A stretch of DNA of 64,000 bases. Origin: Desulfurobacterium sp. TC5-1. GTDB lineage: Bacteria > Aquificota > Aquificia > Desulfurobacteriales > Desulfurobacteriaceae. A program made the translations under genes and the position numbers. The stretch lies in contig NZ_ATXC01000001.1 in NCBI RefSeq assembly GCF_000421485.1, positions 1,357,087 through 1,421,086 of the forward strand. The letters run 5' to 3'. This document shows, piece by piece, positions 1-8,526 of the stretch (positions within the stretch are counted from its first letter, which is position 1; every line of letters begins with the position of its first letter). The notes under the pieces are model-generated. The model was given only the letters and a program-made list of their open reading frames with translations. It was not told the DNA's origin and ran no database searches.

Positions 1-2
1 GA

Positions 3-128
3 GAATTTGTGCTTCCTCCAGGAAAAAGTGTATCCATAAAAGGAAACAAAGTTTACATTAAAGACACTATTCCTGAAGAAATAGAAGAGAACTTCAAATT
101 ATTTGAATATTTTGGGGGGTCACAATGA
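3..128 (+). CDS. 3' end of an upstream gene, product unknown (partial)
   Basis: The frame is open from base 3 to the TGA at 126-128 and gives the last 41 residues of a protein that starts outside the window. The stop overlaps the ATG of the next gene (ATGA), so the two are probably one transcription unit with coupled translation. The fragment shows no motif that I recognise and no membrane segment. Function unknown. Confidence 0.7.
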   Translation, partial: EFVLPPGKSVSIKGNKVYIKDTIPEEIEENFKLFEYFGGSQ

Positions 129-1345
129 AGAAAAAAGTAACCTTGCTGTTAGTTGGTTTGCTACTATCAACATCATGTGCATCAACAGGGAAACAGCTCT
201 GCCGTATGCCAAACACCGTTGAACCTCTCTCAAGAGAAGCACAATTTGTTGAGTCTTCAAGTACTGCAGAATACATCATCTTGGCCACGGGAAAAGGCTG
301 CACGGTAGATCAGGCAAGAAACGACGCCAGAAAAGCAGCCATATGGTTTGTTCTCTTTGGTGGTGATAGGCCACTACTGCAGACATCAAAAGAGAGAAGA
401 AAGGCAAAAGCTATACTGGGAGAAATTTTAAGAAATCCTCAGAATTATATAAGATGGGAAAGCGAACCAAAGTCAAAAAGGAAAGAAGGTCCTTACATCG
501 TAATGTCTTTCCTGTTCAAAGTAGATGTGGAAGCCCTAAAGCAAAAGCTCCTTGACGAAGGCGTATTAGAGGCAACCGAAGAAATATCTGAAGAAGTTGG
601 ACTACCGTTCATTGCCGTCCTTCCAGCATCAAATGATGAGTTTTCAAAATTCGCGGTAACGGTAATTGAAGAATACCTTCAGGACAGAGATTACGAAGTT
701 TACGTGCCGGAAGGAAACGAAAAGATTGACAAGATAATTAAAACTGTTGCAGCCCTTGAAGGAAAAACTGATCCGTACTACATGGAAGCGATGCAGGCTG
801 GAAGTGACATTTTCGTAAAAGTGAAAACATCCGTGTGGAAAGTAAACAAATACGGGAGAACATTCCTTAAAGCATCAGCAGAGGCGAAAGCCTACGAAAC
901 AGCTACAGGAAAGCTCCTTGGTGCTTCAACAGGATTTTCACCAGAAAGAAATGTAACATCGCCTGAAGCAGTTGTTCAGGAAGCGACAAACGACCTTGCA
1001 GACAAAATTACACTCCAGATAAGAAAGGCATGGATCAAAGAAACAAGAAAAGGAAAACCTTTCAAAGTCGTAGTTTTCTCCTCAGAGGATCAATTTAGAG
1101 ACGTTGACAGAAGCCTTTACAGACTGTTTAGAAAACTTTCAAGGAGACCCATTAAACGTTTAGCTTCAGGAAAATCGGCAACAACCTACGTTGTGTATGT
1201 AAAAGACATACCAAACGCTTATGAACTCTTTATGAAACTTGAAGACATGTATTCTGGACCTGGAAAATTGGAAAAAGTTCTTGATACAGGTTCTCTCCTC
1301 ATCATCAAAGCCGGTTCTGGTGATACAGATATAGAAATTGAATAA
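125..1345 (+). CDS. Predicted lipoprotein, FlgT/LPP20-like or DUF6175-like
   Basis: 406 residues. The N-terminus is a lipoprotein signal: MKKK, a hydrophobic run and a lipobox ending LSTSC with the lipidated Cys at residue 18. After it comes a segment with GKGCTVDQARNDARKAA, which resembles the repeated 'dAr..A' helix of LPP20/FlgT-type and DUF6175 envelope proteins. The rest is soluble, mixed alpha/beta. ATGA overlap with the previous gene suggests co-translation. The family match is from memory and only moderate; the lipoprotein call is firm. The exact role in the envelope cannot be read from sequence. Confidence 0.7.
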   Translation: MKKKVTLLLVGLLLSTSCASTGKQLCRMPNTVEPLSREAQFVESSSTAEYIILATGKGCTVDQARNDARKAAIWFVLFGGDRPLLQTSKERRKAKAILGEILRNPQNYIRWESEPKSKRKEGPYIVMSFLFKVDVEALKQKLLDEGVLEATEEISEEVGLPFIAVLPASNDEFSKFAVTVIEEYLQDRDYEVYVPEGNEKIDKIIKTVAALEGKTDPYYMEAMQAGSDIFVKVKTSVWKVNKYGRTFLKASAEAKAYETATGKLLGASTGFSPERNVTSPEAVVQEATNDLADKITLQIRKAWIKETRKGKPFKVVVFSSEDQFRDVDRSLYRLFRKLSRRPIKRLASGKSATTYVVYVKDIPNAYELFMKLEDMYSGPGKLEKVLDTGSLLIIKAGSGDTDIEIE

Positions 1346-1349
1346 TCCT

Positions 1350-1369
1350 CTGCCCCCGGCCGGGGGCAG
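1350..1369. terminator. GC-rich perfect 20-bp palindrome, likely terminator of the lipoprotein gene
   Basis: Bases 1350-1369 are a perfect inverted repeat (CTGCCCCC, centre GGCC, GGGGGCAG), five bases after the stop of the lipoprotein gene. It is followed by TTTC rather than a long T run, so intrinsic termination is plausible but not ideal. Its GC content stands out strongly from the AT-rich surroundings. Confidence 0.6.
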
Positions 1370-1394
1370 TTTCAATCCTCAAATTTCCTATTAG

Positions 1395-1422
1395 TTGCCC
1401 TGCCTAAAAAAGTTAGTATATT
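1395..1422 (+). promoter_or_regulatory. Putative sigma-70 promoter of the NifX-like gene
   Basis: TTGCCC at 1395-1400 and TATATT at 1417-1422 are separated by 16 bases. They lie upstream of the gene starting at 1457, which has its own GGAGG ribosome site at 1447-1451. Position and hexamers fit; no experimental support. Confidence 0.4.
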
Positions 1423-1456
1423 TAAACCAACAAAAGTAAAATATCTGGAGGAAAAG

Positions 1457-1750
1457 ATGAAAATAGCCGTTCCTGTAACTGAAGATAGAAGAGAAGCAGA
1501 AGTTACAGAATTTGGAAGAGCACCGTTTTTTGCGATCATAGAGGAAAATAATGTTAAGTTTGTTAAAAATCCGGGTAGTGAAACTTCAAGCGGTGCTGGT
1601 GTAAAGGCCTCCCAATTTATAATTAATGGCGGTGTTGAGAAAGTTATCCTTAAAAAGCCTGCCGGTCCTCACGCTTCATCGGCATTGGAACAGGCAGGCA
1701 TTGAAGTCGAAGTAAGAGAGGGACTGAGAACGTTAAATGAAGTTCTTTAA
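1457..1750 (+). CDS. NifX/NifB-like (dinitrogenase FeMo-cofactor biosynthesis family) protein, ORP-like
   Basis: 97 residues, the usual length of a single Nitro_FeMo-Co domain (NifX, NafY, ORP family). The N-terminus MKIAVPVTEDR and the ending with a reducing-sounding GPHASSALEQAGIEV stretch fit the family, whose members bind metal-sulfur clusters in transit. There is no nitrogenase gene here. The gene converges on, and overlaps by 18 bases, a MinD-type ATPase with ferredoxin domain. This is the setting of the orange protein (ORP) systems of sulfate reducers rather than nitrogen fixation. Start set by GGAGG five bases upstream. Confidence 0.8.
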   Translation: MKIAVPVTEDRREAEVTEFGRAPFFAIIEENNVKFVKNPGSETSSGAGVKASQFIINGGVEKVILKKPAGPHASSALEQAGIEVEVREGLRTLNEVL

Positions 1751-2605
1751 GTTTTCATAAACCTTTTTTACAGCTAATGAAAACGGAGACTCGGGGAAAA
1801 TCTCTACTGCAGGTTTTCCCCCTAACATTGCATTTACGACATTCTTATCGTACGGTACATATCCGATAATTTCGGCATCTGCCTCCTTAAGAAATTCTTC
1901 CACTACCGGAACAAAACCAGGATGAACGTCAAATTTGTTTATCACCCCTACCCTTTTTAAACCAAAATGATCAAGCACCTTTATCAATCTTTTAGCATCG
2001 GAAAGGGAAACTTCCGTAGGTTCAACAACCACAACAACGATATCACTTCCGTTAACACTCGCTACAACTGAACAACCTATACCAGCTGCAGCATCAACCA
2101 CGATCAAATCCTTATCAAAAGACTCTGCCAATTTCTTTGCCTTAAATACGAGCTTACCTGAATTGGGGCGTCCAGGAAACAGCTGAGCAGAAACGAGATC
2201 AAAACCGTAAACGGTCTTACCCCACTTAACAACGCCGGGCACCGTCTCTTTAAAAAAGATCACAAAGTCGTGGGGACAGACGATAGAACAAACATTACAA
2301 CCTTCACACAAGTCCTCATTCACGCGATAAACCTTTCCGTCCCTCTCTATACACTCGTAGGGACAGTGCCTTGCACATAAACCGCAACCGTTACACCTAT
2401 TGTCATCTATGACGGCAATTCTTTCACCAGAAAGAGGCTCTTCCCCTTCCCAATCTTTAACGTTTAAAAGTATATCAAGGTTTGGAGTATCAGCATCAGC
2501 ATCAACAGCAACCAACTCAATGTCTTTACCAAGTAAATAGAGAAGAGAAGCCGTTATAGACGACTTGCCAACGCCTCCCTTACCACTTGAAACAGTTATT
2601 TGCAT
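1733..2605 (-). CDS. MinD-superfamily P-loop ATPase with inserted 2[4Fe-4S] ferredoxin domain (ORP-cluster type)
   Basis: 290 residues. A deviant Walker A (GKGGVGKSS, about residues 9-17) marks the MinD/Mrp/NUBP family. Residues about 65-115 hold two ferredoxin motifs, CNGCGLCARHCP and CEGCNVCSIVCP. The family is thought to move or insert Fe-S or mixed-metal clusters. The ATG overlaps the upstream ATPase gene by 10 bases and has GGAGG before it, so the two ATPases are co-translated and may form a heterodimer. Paired ATPases of this kind sit beside NifX-like genes in ORP clusters of Desulfovibrio. Exact client unknown. Confidence 0.85.
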   Translation of the reverse strand: MQITVSSGKGGVGKSSITASLLYLLGKDIELVAVDADADTPNLDILLNVKDWEGEEPLSGERIAVIDDNRCNGCGLCARHCPYECIERDGKVYRVNEDLCEGCNVCSIVCPHDFVIFFKETVPGVVKWGKTVYGFDLVSAQLFPGRPNSGKLVFKAKKLAESFDKDLIVVDAAAGIGCSVVASVNGSDIVVVVVEPTEVSLSDAKRLIKVLDHFGLKRVGVINKFDVHPGFVPVVEEFLKEADAEIIGYVPYDKNVVNAMLGGKPAVEIFPESPFSLAVKKVYENLKNFI

Positions 2606-3447
2606 GCTTCCTCCAAAATTCTATCCTTCAGCTCTTTAAAAACCTCCGCTTCCGGCAGATCAGTTTTAACAATGGGCCTGTTCTCAAAGTAACTTTTCAT
2701 AACATTTTCACTGTAAGGGATTCTTCCAATTAGTTTTACCCCGTATCTATCACATAAACTCTCAACGACAGACTCATCACCGGTACCGCTTCTATTAATA
2801 ACAACAACCGTCCTTCTCTCCAGCCGTTTCGTCACTTCAAGAATTTTTTCTAAATCCCTTACCCCAAAAGGCGTTGGTTCTGTAACAGCAACAACAACAT
2901 CAACACCTTCAAGAGCTTTAAAAATACTGTTGCCAGCCCCAGCAGCCGTGTCAAATATTAGCTTCTCATACTTACCAACAGCATAACGCCTCGTCTCAAG
3001 CAAAACCCTGTAGGTCTTTTCTTCTCCTTCAAGAAGTTCCCCTGTAATTAGGGGAAAGCCGTAAGGTGTCAAATTTTCATAGATTCTTCCAACAAACTTT
3101 CCACCCTCTTTTATTGCCTCCTCAGAAGGACAGATAAGTTTACAGCCTCTACAACCACCACAAAGTTCAGGTATAAGAATAGGTTTACCATCCCTTCCAC
3201 TTATTATTGCACTGTCGTGACACGCATCAAGGCACCTTCCACAGGCAAAACAGGCATCGTGGTTAAAAACCGGCTGAAACAGATTCACATCCTTAACCTT
3301 GACAAGTTCCGTTGAAAGAAGAATGTGGTCATCCGGTGCTTCAACATCAAGGTCAACAAGTGCAAAATACTCAAGAAGAACCGCTATATTCGTAGAAACG
3401 GTAGATTTACCGGTTCCGCCTTTTCCGCCGGAAAACGCTATTATCAT
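2596..3447 (-). CDS. MinD-superfamily P-loop ATPase with inserted 2[4Fe-4S] ferredoxin domain (second copy)
   Basis: 283 residues from the ATG at 3447, chosen because a GGAGG lies eight bases upstream; an in-frame TTG at 3465 has no such site. Deviant Walker A SGGKGGTGKST near the start; ferredoxin motifs CFACGRCLDAC and CGGCRGCKLIC at about residues 60-110. Paralogue of the downstream ATPase, with which it overlaps by 10 bases. The second cluster motif lacks the usual proline after the first Cys set (CLDACHDS), a small departure. Probably works with its partner in metal-cluster handling for the flanking NifX-like proteins. Confidence 0.85.
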   Translation of the reverse strand: MIIAFSGGKGGTGKSTVSTNIAVLLEYFALVDLDVEAPDDHILLSTELVKVKDVNLFQPVFNHDACFACGRCLDACHDSAIISGRDGKPILIPELCGGCRGCKLICPSEEAIKEGGKFVGRIYENLTPYGFPLITGELLEGEEKTYRVLLETRRYAVGKYEKLIFDTAAGAGNSIFKALEGVDVVVAVTEPTPFGVRDLEKILEVTKRLERRTVVVINRSGTGDESVVESLCDRYGVKLIGRIPYSENVMKSYFENRPIVKTDLPEAEVFKELKDRILEEACK

Positions 3448-3504
3448 TAAGGAAACCTCCACCAAACTTTATTAGTATTTACAAACCGGACGGTAAAAAA
3501 ATTT

Positions 3505-3816
3505 TTACGCTGTAATCCGGGCAACAACATCTCTAAGCGTTCCTGAAGCACCTGTAACTGCTTCTATACCAAACTGTTTAAAGAAAAGCTTCGCCTTTTC
3601 TCCCATTCTGCTGGCAATTATCATGTTAACGTTCTTTTCCGCAAGCATCCTTGGAATCTGGCCTGCAGCATGCTCAATAGCAGGATTCGGGAAAATGGAA
3701 AGGTTAATATCTTCTCCTTCAACATCTATGATCGCGAAATAGGGGGCATGGCCAAAGTGCTCACAAATAGTTGAATCCAAACCGTTATCCTCGTTAACAG
3801 GGACAGCTATACGCAT
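3505..3816 (-). CDS. NifX/NifB-like (FeMo-cofactor biosynthesis family) protein, ORP-like
   Basis: 103 residues: MRIAVPVNED at the start, then CEHFGHAPYFAI, the His/Cys-containing loop typical of NifX-domain proteins, and an ending with GASGTLRDVV. A GGAGG stands eight bases before the ATG. It is first in a minus-strand run with the two ferredoxin-bearing ATPases, 57 bases apart from the next. Likely a carrier or acceptor of a metal-sulfur cluster. It differs from the NifX-like protein at 1457 by keeping the CEHFGHAP motif, which that protein lacks, so the two probably do not have equal metal binding. Confidence 0.85.
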   Translation of the reverse strand: MRIAVPVNEDNGLDSTICEHFGHAPYFAIIDVEGEDINLSIFPNPAIEHAAGQIPRMLAEKNVNMIIASRMGEKAKLFFKQFGIEAVTGASGTLRDVVARITA

Positions 3817-3933
3817 CCTTAACCTCCAAAAATTTTATTTGTCTTTACGTATTAATTAATACTATAACTTCTGAACGTCAACAACAAGGGAAAAAAAAGG
3901 ACTATGCCTCTTCTATATAGTAAAAAATAGATA

Positions 3934-3961
3934 TTGACTTCATGTAAAAATTTTGTAAAAA
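3934..3961 (+). promoter_or_regulatory. Putative sigma-70 promoter of the nuo operon
   Basis: TTGACT at 3934-3939 and TAAAAA at 3956-3961, 16 bases apart, lie 43 bases before nuoA in an AT-rich divergent gap (3817-4003) shared with the ORP-like cluster. The -35 match is good, the -10 match weak. On the other strand a TTGACG (complement of 3876-3881) could serve the minus-strand cluster, but no convincing -10 follows it. Confidence 0.4.
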
Positions 3962-4003
3962 TAGCTTTCGGAACGCTAATATTTAGCAAAGGGAGAAAAG
4001 GTT

Positions 4004-4387
4004 ATGGTTTTTTCCTGGCTTCACCTTGCAGTTATACTCTTCATGGTTGGTGGATTGGCATTTGGTGCTGGCCCCTTAATGGCATCAACACTTTTATCCC
4101 ACAAGATTAAAGATGAACTTTTATATACAACTTACGAATGTGGTATGGTACCTCACGATAATGCCTGGGGAAAGTTTGGCATCAACTACTACTTCTACGC
4201 CCTTATCTTTTTAGCCTTTGATGTGGACGTTCTTTATCTGTTTCCGGTTGCTGTTTTCTACCCGGAAGCACCGGGAATTGTTCCGTTTATAGACGTTCTA
4301 ATATTTGTAGGAGTGCTTGGAGCCGCGGTTATATACTTCCTTAAAAAAGGAGTTTTTACATGGCCGAAAAAGATAAACATACAATAG
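4004..4387 (+). CDS. nuoA: NADH-quinone oxidoreductase-type subunit A
   Basis: 127 residues with three membrane helices and the subunit A signatures [17 protein letters not shown] (about 45-60) and [10 protein letters not shown] (about 85). In complex I the ECG loop reaches the quinone cavity. First gene of a 12-13 gene plus-strand operon; ribosome site GGGAG before the ATG. The downstream nuoB overlaps its 3' end by 28 bases, indicating tight coupling. No NADH-binding genes (nuoE, F, G) precede it, unlike in E. coli. Confidence 0.96.
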   Translation: MVFSWLHLAVILFMVGGLAFGAGPLMASTLLSHKIKDELLYTTYECGMVPHDNAWGKFGINYYFYALIFLAFDVDVLYLFPVAVFYPEAPGIVPFIDVLIFVGVLGAAVIYFLKKGVFTWPKKINIQ

Positions 4388-4896
4388 AACCAATGATAAA
4401 ACCGGAAGTTGTTCCACCAGTCGTTCAGTTTGCAGTAGCTGAAAAGTTTATTGAAATGTGCCGTTCTCTATCAATATGGCCGATGGCTTTTGGTCTTGCC
4501 TGTTGTTCCCTTGAGATGATGGCTGCGGGAATGTGCAGATTTGACCTTGCAAGATTTGGTTCTGAGGTTTTTAGACCTTCACCAAGGCAGGCTGACCTTA
4601 TGATAGTCCCTGGAACCATTTCCAAGAAAATGGCACCTGCTATCGTTAGATTGTACGAGCAAATGCCTCATCCAAAGTGGGTTATAGCGTTTGGAAGCTG
4701 TGCTATATCAGGTGGACCTTTCGTTTTCAAAGGTCAGTACGGCATAATAGAGGGTATAGACAAACTTATTCCCGTTGATGTATATGTTCCGGGATGCCCA
4801 CCAAGGCCTGAAGCACTCTTTGAAGCAATCTTTAAACTCCAGGAACTCATAAGTGGCAAACGCTGGTGGCCAGAACCTCCAAAGGAGGATAAATAA
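4360..4896 (+). CDS. nuoB: NADH-quinone oxidoreductase-type subunit B (N2 cluster)
   Basis: 178 residues. All ligands of the N2 [4Fe-4S] cluster are visible: the Cys pair in LACCSLEMM (residues 48-49), the Cys of FGSCAISGG and the Cys of PGCPPRP. N2 hands electrons to quinone at the interface with NuoD. Start at 4360 has AAGGAG upstream and overlaps nuoA by 28 bases; its stop overlaps the nuoC ATG. Function as the peripheral-arm base subunit is secure. Confidence 0.97.
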   Translation: MAEKDKHTIEPMIKPEVVPPVVQFAVAEKFIEMCRSLSIWPMAFGLACCSLEMMAAGMCRFDLARFGSEVFRPSPRQADLMIVPGTISKKMAPAIVRLYEQMPHPKWVIAFGSCAISGGPFVFKGQYGIIEGIDKLIPVDVYVPGCPPRPEALFEAIFKLQELISGKRWWPEPPKEDK

Positions 4897-5393
4897 TGGA
4901 AAAACTCCTTGAGGGAATTGATATAAAAATCATTGAAGACGATAGACTAAAGGGAAGCAAAAAACAAATTCTCATAGAACCGCAAAACATAAGAGAGGTC
5001 ACACAGCGGTTCAGAGAAAACGGTTACTTTCTTGAAGACGTAATGGCAATGGAATTTAAAGAGTGTTTCCACCTGCTCTACAGATTTAACCATTTTGAAA
5101 ATCCTGGAACAGTAACAGTAAGAACATCCATAGATAAAGAACCGGGTGAAATAGAATCTATTTCCGATATATATCCCGGTGCTCTGTGGCATGAAAGAGA
5201 GGTGTACGAATTTTTCGGCATAAACTTCAAAGGACACCCGGATCTAAAGCCACTGCTTCTCCCTGCTGAAGATTTTGAAGGAAAGCCTCTCAGAAAAGAC
5301 GAGAAGAGTGCAAAATCGATTAAAGATATTTTCCCGATGTTCTTTGAAAAATCAGAGCAGGAAGAATCTGAAAGTAAAGAGGAGCAATCCTGA
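4896..5393 (+). CDS. nuoC: NADH-quinone oxidoreductase-type subunit C
   Basis: 165 residues. The subunit C signature HEREVYEFFGINFKGHPDL and the following LLLPAEDFEGKPLRKD are present. NuoC and NuoD are separate proteins here, as in Thermus or mitochondria, not fused as in E. coli. The C-terminal 20 residues are acidic and Ser-rich and probably disordered. One-base overlaps with nuoB and nuoD (TAATGG, TGATGG) show coupled translation. Confidence 0.95.
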   Translation: MEKLLEGIDIKIIEDDRLKGSKKQILIEPQNIREVTQRFRENGYFLEDVMAMEFKECFHLLYRFNHFENPGTVTVRTSIDKEPGEIESISDIYPGALWHEREVYEFFGINFKGHPDLKPLLLPAEDFEGKPLRKDEKSAKSIKDIFPMFFEKSEQEESESKEEQS

Positions 5394-6538
5394 TGGAATT
5401 CTGGAAAGAAGACTTTTACTCAAGAAAGTTTGCTGAGAAAAAGAGAGACGATACGATAATCGTTAACATGGGACCTCAGCACCCGGCAACACACGGTGTG
5501 TTGAGAGTTTTAGTGGAACTTTATGGTGAATATATCGTACGCAGCGAATGTGTTCTTGGATACCTGCACAGAATGCAGGAAAAGATGGGAGAGGTAAAAA
5601 CCTATCCTCAGTTTTATCCAAACACCGGAAGGCTCGATTATGCACATGCCTTGGCCTGGAACTGGGCATACGTGGGAGCCGTTGAAAGATTAGCCGGCAT
5701 AGAAGTCCCGGAAAGGGCAGAATATATAAGAGTCATCACCACTGAACTTAACAGAATAGCATCTCACCTGCTCTGGTGGGGCGTCTATCTCCTCGACCTT
5801 GGAGCATTCACACCCGTAATGTACGCTTTCGAGGACAGGGAAATTCTCCTTGACATCCTTCAGAGAGTCACCGGTTCAAGATTAACATACACTTACTTCC
5901 GCTTCGGTGGCGTATTTCAGGATATCGACTCAAAGTTCATAGAACAGACAAAAAACTTCTGCAAAAGAATGCGCTCAAGGCTGAACCTTTACAGAGACTT
6001 TGTAACGGAAAATATCATTTTCAGAAAAAGGGTTGAAGGCGTAGGTGTTTTCTCAAAAGACTTGATAACCAAGTACGGCGCAACAGGACCGGTAGCCAGA
6101 GGTTCAGGTATAAACTACGACGTTAGAAAAGCAGAACCTTACGGTGTTTACGACAGATTTGACTTTGAAATTCCAGTGGAAGAATCGGGCGACTGTCTTG
6201 CAAGATACACGGTTAGAATGAGAGAGATAGAGCAGAGTCTAAATATTATAGAACAGGCTATAGAAGGGCTTCCTGAAGGAGATTTCCGCAACAAAAAAGC
6301 ACCTAAAATCCTCAAACCTCCTCCAGGAGAAGCTTATTTCTCCGTTGAAAGTGCAAGAGGAAAGGTAGGTATCTATGTTGTAAGCGACGGAGGGTTGAAT
6401 CCCTATAGGGTAAAATTGCGTTCTCCAACTTATTCAAACTTGAGCCTGCTGAATGAGGCATCTGAAGGAATGCTACTTGCAGACTATGTTGCAACACTTG
6501 GAAGTTTAGACCTTGTTATTCCGGAGATAGACAAATGA
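5393..6538 (+). CDS. nuoD: NADH-quinone oxidoreductase-type subunit D (quinone-binding)
   Basis: 381 residues. Starts near NMGPQHPATHGVLRV, with the conserved His of the quinone site, and ends SLDLVIPEID as the family does. The usual HRG-x-EK element reads HRMQEKMGE here, a variation in a conserved loop. Together with NuoB it forms the Q-reduction site. Overlaps nuoH by four bases (ATGA). Hydrogenase-type Cys ligands are absent, so this is a complex I subunit and not a hydrogenase large subunit. Confidence 0.96.
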   Translation: MEFWKEDFYSRKFAEKKRDDTIIVNMGPQHPATHGVLRVLVELYGEYIVRSECVLGYLHRMQEKMGEVKTYPQFYPNTGRLDYAHALAWNWAYVGAVERLAGIEVPERAEYIRVITTELNRIASHLLWWGVYLLDLGAFTPVMYAFEDREILLDILQRVTGSRLTYTYFRFGGVFQDIDSKFIEQTKNFCKRMRSRLNLYRDFVTENIIFRKRVEGVGVFSKDLITKYGATGPVARGSGINYDVRKAEPYGVYDRFDFEIPVEESGDCLARYTVRMREIEQSLNIIEQAIEGLPEGDFRNKKAPKILKPPPGEAYFSVESARGKVGIYVVSDGGLNPYRVKLRSPTYSNLSLLNEASEGMLLADYVATLGSLDLVIPEIDK

Positions 6539-7509
6539 GTGGAATAATGGGAACACCGTTTCTAAAAATCGTTGCTGGGCTCGTTGTGGTCCTTATGTTT
6601 ATAGGGCTAAACGCAATCCTGTTAGGTTACGGCGAAAGAAAAATATCCGGATTTATTCAGAGAAGACTCGGACCTTACGCCGTGGGACCTCACGGAATCT
6701 TTCAGATGATGGTCGATATGGTAAAACTCATGACAAAGCAGCTTGTAACGCCGAAGCAGGCTGACAAATACCTATACTGGGCTGCTCCTCTCATAGCCTT
6801 TATGGCGGTTCCGGTACTTTTCATAGCAATTCCCTTCAGCCCAACATTTACAGTTTTAGACGTTAACTTGGGAATCGTTTTAATACTTGCATTCGCGGGA
6901 CTTAACGTTCTCGCCCTCTGTATAGGTGGCTGGGGTTCGAACAACAAGTGGTCTCTCCTTGGAGCCGCCCGTTCAGTTTCTCAATATATAGCATTCGAAG
7001 TACCTATACTTCTTGTGGCCCTGGCCATAGCTATGATGACAGGGACACTAAACCTTTCTGAAATAGTTAATCAGCAGGGAAATTTCCCCTGGCAGTGGAA
7101 TATAGTGGTTCAGCCGTTAGCATTTGTAATCTTCTTTGTAGCATCACTCGCAGAGATGAACAGAGTACCTTTCGACCTTCCTGAAGGTGAAAGTGAACTA
7201 ACGGCAGGTTACAACACAGAGTACGGCGGCATGGGTTTTGGACTTTTTGTGCTTGCAGAATATACCCACGTTGTAGTTGCATCTTCAGTAATGACCGCTC
7301 TTTTCCTTGGTGGATGGAAGGGCCCGTTCCTTCCGGGCATATGGTGGTTTCTTTTAAAAATGTACTTGCTCTGCTTTATCATAATATGGATAAGATGGGC
7401 ATATCCAAGGGTTAGATTCGACCAACTACTCAACCTGAGCTGGAAGTATCTAATCCCGGCAGGCATACTAAATCTTCTTGCAACGGCATTTTTAGTAAAA
7501 CTTTTCTAA
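6535..7509 (+). CDS. nuoH: NADH-quinone oxidoreductase-type subunit H
   Basis: 324 residues, about eight membrane helices. Signatures ERKISGFIQRRLGPYAVGP (about 30-48) and DLPEGESELTAGYNTEY (about 212-228), the acidic loop that lines the quinone channel. Joins the peripheral arm to the membrane arm and forms the first half-channel of the E-channel. Start overlaps the nuoD stop; nuoI follows after 16 bases. Confidence 0.97.
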   Translation: MSGIMGTPFLKIVAGLVVVLMFIGLNAILLGYGERKISGFIQRRLGPYAVGPHGIFQMMVDMVKLMTKQLVTPKQADKYLYWAAPLIAFMAVPVLFIAIPFSPTFTVLDVNLGIVLILAFAGLNVLALCIGGWGSNNKWSLLGAARSVSQYIAFEVPILLVALAIAMMTGTLNLSEIVNQQGNFPWQWNIVVQPLAFVIFFVASLAEMNRVPFDLPEGESELTAGYNTEYGGMGFGLFVLAEYTHVVVASSVMTALFLGGWKGPFLPGIWWFLLKMYLLCFIIIWIRWAYPRVRFDQLLNLSWKYLIPAGILNLLATAFLVKLF

Positions 7510-7525
7510 AACTGGAGAGGAAAAA

Positions 7526-8026
7526 GTGGCTCTGGCACAGGATATAAAAGAGTTTTTAAAAGGAATTAAAAGCCTTTTTGTAGGTATGAAAATAACAGGT
7601 GAATACCTCATCAAGCCGAAAGTGACAGTAAACTATCCATGGGAAACTGTTGGAAAAGAAGGTCTCGAAGGTTTCAGGATGGTAATTCAGCTTGTTCCCG
7701 TTCCACCCAGCGGGAATAAGCACAAATGTGTTGCCTGCGGTATGTGTGCAAGGAGCTGCCCTTCAAATTGCATAAAACTTGATGTAAAGCAGACAGTTGA
7801 AGAGATTGAACTGCCAGACGGCAAAAAGAAAAAAAAGGTCAACAGAGAACTTCAGGGATTCTACGTTGACTTTTCTCTGTGCAGTCTGTGTGGATTGTGT
7901 GTTGAATCCTGTCCAACTAAAACACTCCAGTTTTCAAACTATCCGTATATCGTGGGAACAAGCAGGGACGATTTCGTTTACAACCTTCTTGAAGATTTCA
8001 AGAAAAGATACGGAGAGGAAAAATGA
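7526..8026 (+). CDS. nuoI: NADH-quinone oxidoreductase-type subunit I (2[4Fe-4S])
   Basis: 166 residues, GTG start with GGAGAGG upstream. Two cluster motifs: CVACGMCARSCPSNC (about 68-82) and CSLCGLCVESCPT (about 113-125), giving the N6a and N6b clusters. In an operon without NuoEFG this subunit is the outermost Fe-S protein encoded and is the natural docking point for ferredoxin or another donor. A Lys-rich linker lies between the two motifs. Stop overlaps nuoJ (ATGA). Confidence 0.96.
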   Translation: MALAQDIKEFLKGIKSLFVGMKITGEYLIKPKVTVNYPWETVGKEGLEGFRMVIQLVPVPPSGNKHKCVACGMCARSCPSNCIKLDVKQTVEEIELPDGKKKKKVNRELQGFYVDFSLCSLCGLCVESCPTKTLQFSNYPYIVGTSRDDFVYNLLEDFKKRYGEEK

Positions 8027-8526
8027 TAGAACAACTTGCCGGATACGCAGCTTTTGGAATTTACATATTTATAATCTTAGCCGGCGGTGCACTTGCCATA
8101 TTCAGCAAGAATCTCGTAAGGTCTCTCGTTGGTCTCATTGTAACACTGTTTGGCGTGGCAGGGATGTACCTTCTTATGGCAGCACCATTTATGGCATTAA
8201 TGCAGATAATGATATACGTAGGTGCTGTAAGTGTCTTAATATTCTTCGCAATAATGCTTACAAAAACAGACTGTGAAGCAAAATTTGATATCAAAAGACT
8301 CTTAAAAAGTGCCGTTCCTGCAGGCATTGCCGCTGCAACAATGGTTTTGACAATTGCAAGGAGTAGAATAAACTTCACGCTCCCACAAGAAGTTAGCTTA
8401 AAAGTCATTGGAAAAGCTCTTTTAACAACATACATGCTTCCTTTTGAGCTTATATCCATAGTTCTTTTTGTAGCTATGGCAGGTGCCGTGGCTCTCGGAT
8501 TTGAGAGAAGGAGGGAAAAAGAATGA
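8023..8526 (+). CDS. nuoJ: NADH-quinone oxidoreductase-type subunit J
   Basis: 167 residues with five membrane helices; helix 3 carries the family motif MIYVGAVSVLIFFAIML, which holds the pi-bulge in known structures. Overlaps both neighbours by four bases (ATGA). Forms part of the E-channel between NuoH and the antiporter subunits. Confidence 0.95.
   Translation: MIEQLAGYAAFGIYIFIILAGGALAIFSKNLVRSLVGLIVTLFGVAGMYLLMAAPFMALMQIMIYVGAVSVLIFFAIMLTKTDCEAKFDIKRLLKSAVPAGIAAATMVLTIARSRINFTLPQEVSLKVIGKALLTTYMLPFELISIVLFVAMAGAVALGFERRREKE

Noticed and set aside
1457-1750. Nitrogen-fixation gene nifX
   Set aside because: No nif structural or nifB/E/N genes nearby; context is the ORP-type ATPase pair.
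3817-3960. Sigma-54 promoter for the ORP-like cluster
   Set aside because: I searched for TGGC-N8-TGC patterns on both strands and saw none convincing, although ORP genes in Desulfovibrio use sigma-54.
7797-8276. Open frame of 159 codons on the plus strand
   Set aside because: It lies out of frame across nuoI and nuoJ, which have clear family signatures and ATGA overlap; no ribosome site.
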